In this document: positions 63,883 through 64,000 of the stretch, in pieces
Position numbering within the stretch: the first letter of the stretch is position 1
Layout of the letters: every line of letters starts with the position of its first letter
Source: Alphaproteobacteria bacterium LSUCC0396
GTDB lineage: Bacteria; Pseudomonadota; Alphaproteobacteria; Puniceispirillales; Puniceispirillaceae
Direction: 5' to 3'
Length of the DNA stretch: 64,000 nucleotides
Assembly: GCA_041228345.1 (NCBI GenBank)
Contig: CP166131.1
Coordinates: forward strand, 2,225,001 to 2,289,000
Notes under the pieces: generated by a model
Told to the model about the DNA's origin: nothing
Database searches by the model: none
Seen by the model: only the letters and a program-made list of their open reading frames with translations
Translations under genes and position numbers: made by a program

Positions 63883-63899
63883 TTGGCTCGGATTTTGCC
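63883..63899 (+). promoter_or_regulatory. Sigma-54 promoter of partial gene at 63937
   Basis: TTGGCTCGGATTTTGCC: TGGC-N7-TTGC, 38 nt before the ATG. Confidence 0.7.
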
Positions 63900-63936
63900 T
63901 TTTACCCTCCGCAGAGTTTTTTGGGAGACTTGAGAC

Positions 63937-64000
63937 ATGGTTAGAGTGTGCATAGAAAGACAGTACTTACCAATCGCCGATGCGTTGTGCGACATTTTTA
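63937..64000 (+). CDS. Start of an unidentified gene (truncated by window end)
   Basis: Only the first 21 codons (MVRVCIERQYLPIADALCDI...) are visible. Supported by GGGAG 10 nt upstream and by a sigma-54 promoter, so it is probably another flagellar gene. Too short to name. Confidence 0.6.
   Translation, partial: MVRVCIERQYLPIADALCDIF

Noticed and set aside
1-64000. CRISPR array, tRNA or rRNA genes
   Set aside because: No regularly spaced short repeats, and no tRNA-like or rRNA-like sequence was seen.

Overview
The window is a flagellar filament and flagellin-glycosylation locus of a Gram-negative bacterium with a fairly low GC content, most likely a marine alphaproteobacterium. That guess rests on flagellin N-termini of the type MTVINTN...RTYATKAN and on small marine-type coding style; SAR116-like lineages are a possibility, but I cannot confirm taxonomy from sequence alone. 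No tRNA, rRNA or CRISPR array was seen.

Layout. 1-6.5 kb: rod-binding protein (FlgJ-type, partial), a giant hook-filament junction protein FlgK (1620 aa) and FlgL, in one operon. 6.6-22.6 kb: eight plus-strand or minus-strand flagellin genes, including one flagellin carrying a complete serralysin-type metalloprotease with RTX repeats, followed by an overlapping small secreted protein. 22.8-31.1 kb: four TPR-glycosyltransferase genes arranged as two divergent pairs around a central promoter region, with about 1.4 kb inverted repeats. 31.6-40.2 kb: a nine-gene minus-strand sugar-biosynthesis operon (alcohol dehydrogenase, methyltransferase, phosphotransferase, HAD protein, split transketolase, two DegT aminotransferases, SDR dehydratase), bracketed by two inverted remnants of an IS3-type element. 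40.8-49.1 kb: further sugar genes (SDR epimerase, GmhA-like isomerase, cupin-like protein, class III aminotransferase, formyltransferase, a possible glycosyltransferase, a sugar nucleotidyltransferase and an HldE-like fusion with reversed domain order). 49.3-50.1 kb: IS3 and glycosyltransferase remnants. 50.2-53.2 kb: a fifth TPR-glycosyltransferase and a ninth canonical-type flagellin. 53.8-64 kb: a hypothetical protein, FliD, a ClC-type protein, a 942-aa flagellin, a small unknown protein, FliS, a FliT-like small protein, a sigma-54 activator and the start of another gene. In total there are 11 flagellin genes and five intact plus one dead TPR-glycosyltransferase.

How it fits together. The sugar genes look able to make a nucleotide-activated, amino/formyl/methyl-decorated heptose-like sugar (GmhA, HldE-like kinase/nucleotidylyltransferase). 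The glycosyltransferases have a GT9-like (heptosyltransferase-fold) catalytic half and a TPR half; TPR-glycosyltransferases of the FlmG type glycosylate flagellin in Caulobacter. Two promoter classes are visible: most flagellins have a sigma-28-like box (TAAA-N14/15-GTCGTT), while FliD, the divergent 653-aa flagellin and three glycosyltransferase genes have sigma-54-type -24/-12 boxes; a sigma-54 activator is encoded in the window.

Most striking: (1) two central-domain cassettes (X and Y) are shared, apparently identical, between two different flagellin backbones (A and B) in four of the four possible combinations; (2) the glycosyltransferases share a nearly identical catalytic half but have different TPR halves; (3) a flagellin-serralysin fusion with a coupled secreted partner. 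Together (1) and (2) suggest a recombining, paired filament-and-glycosylation diversification system.
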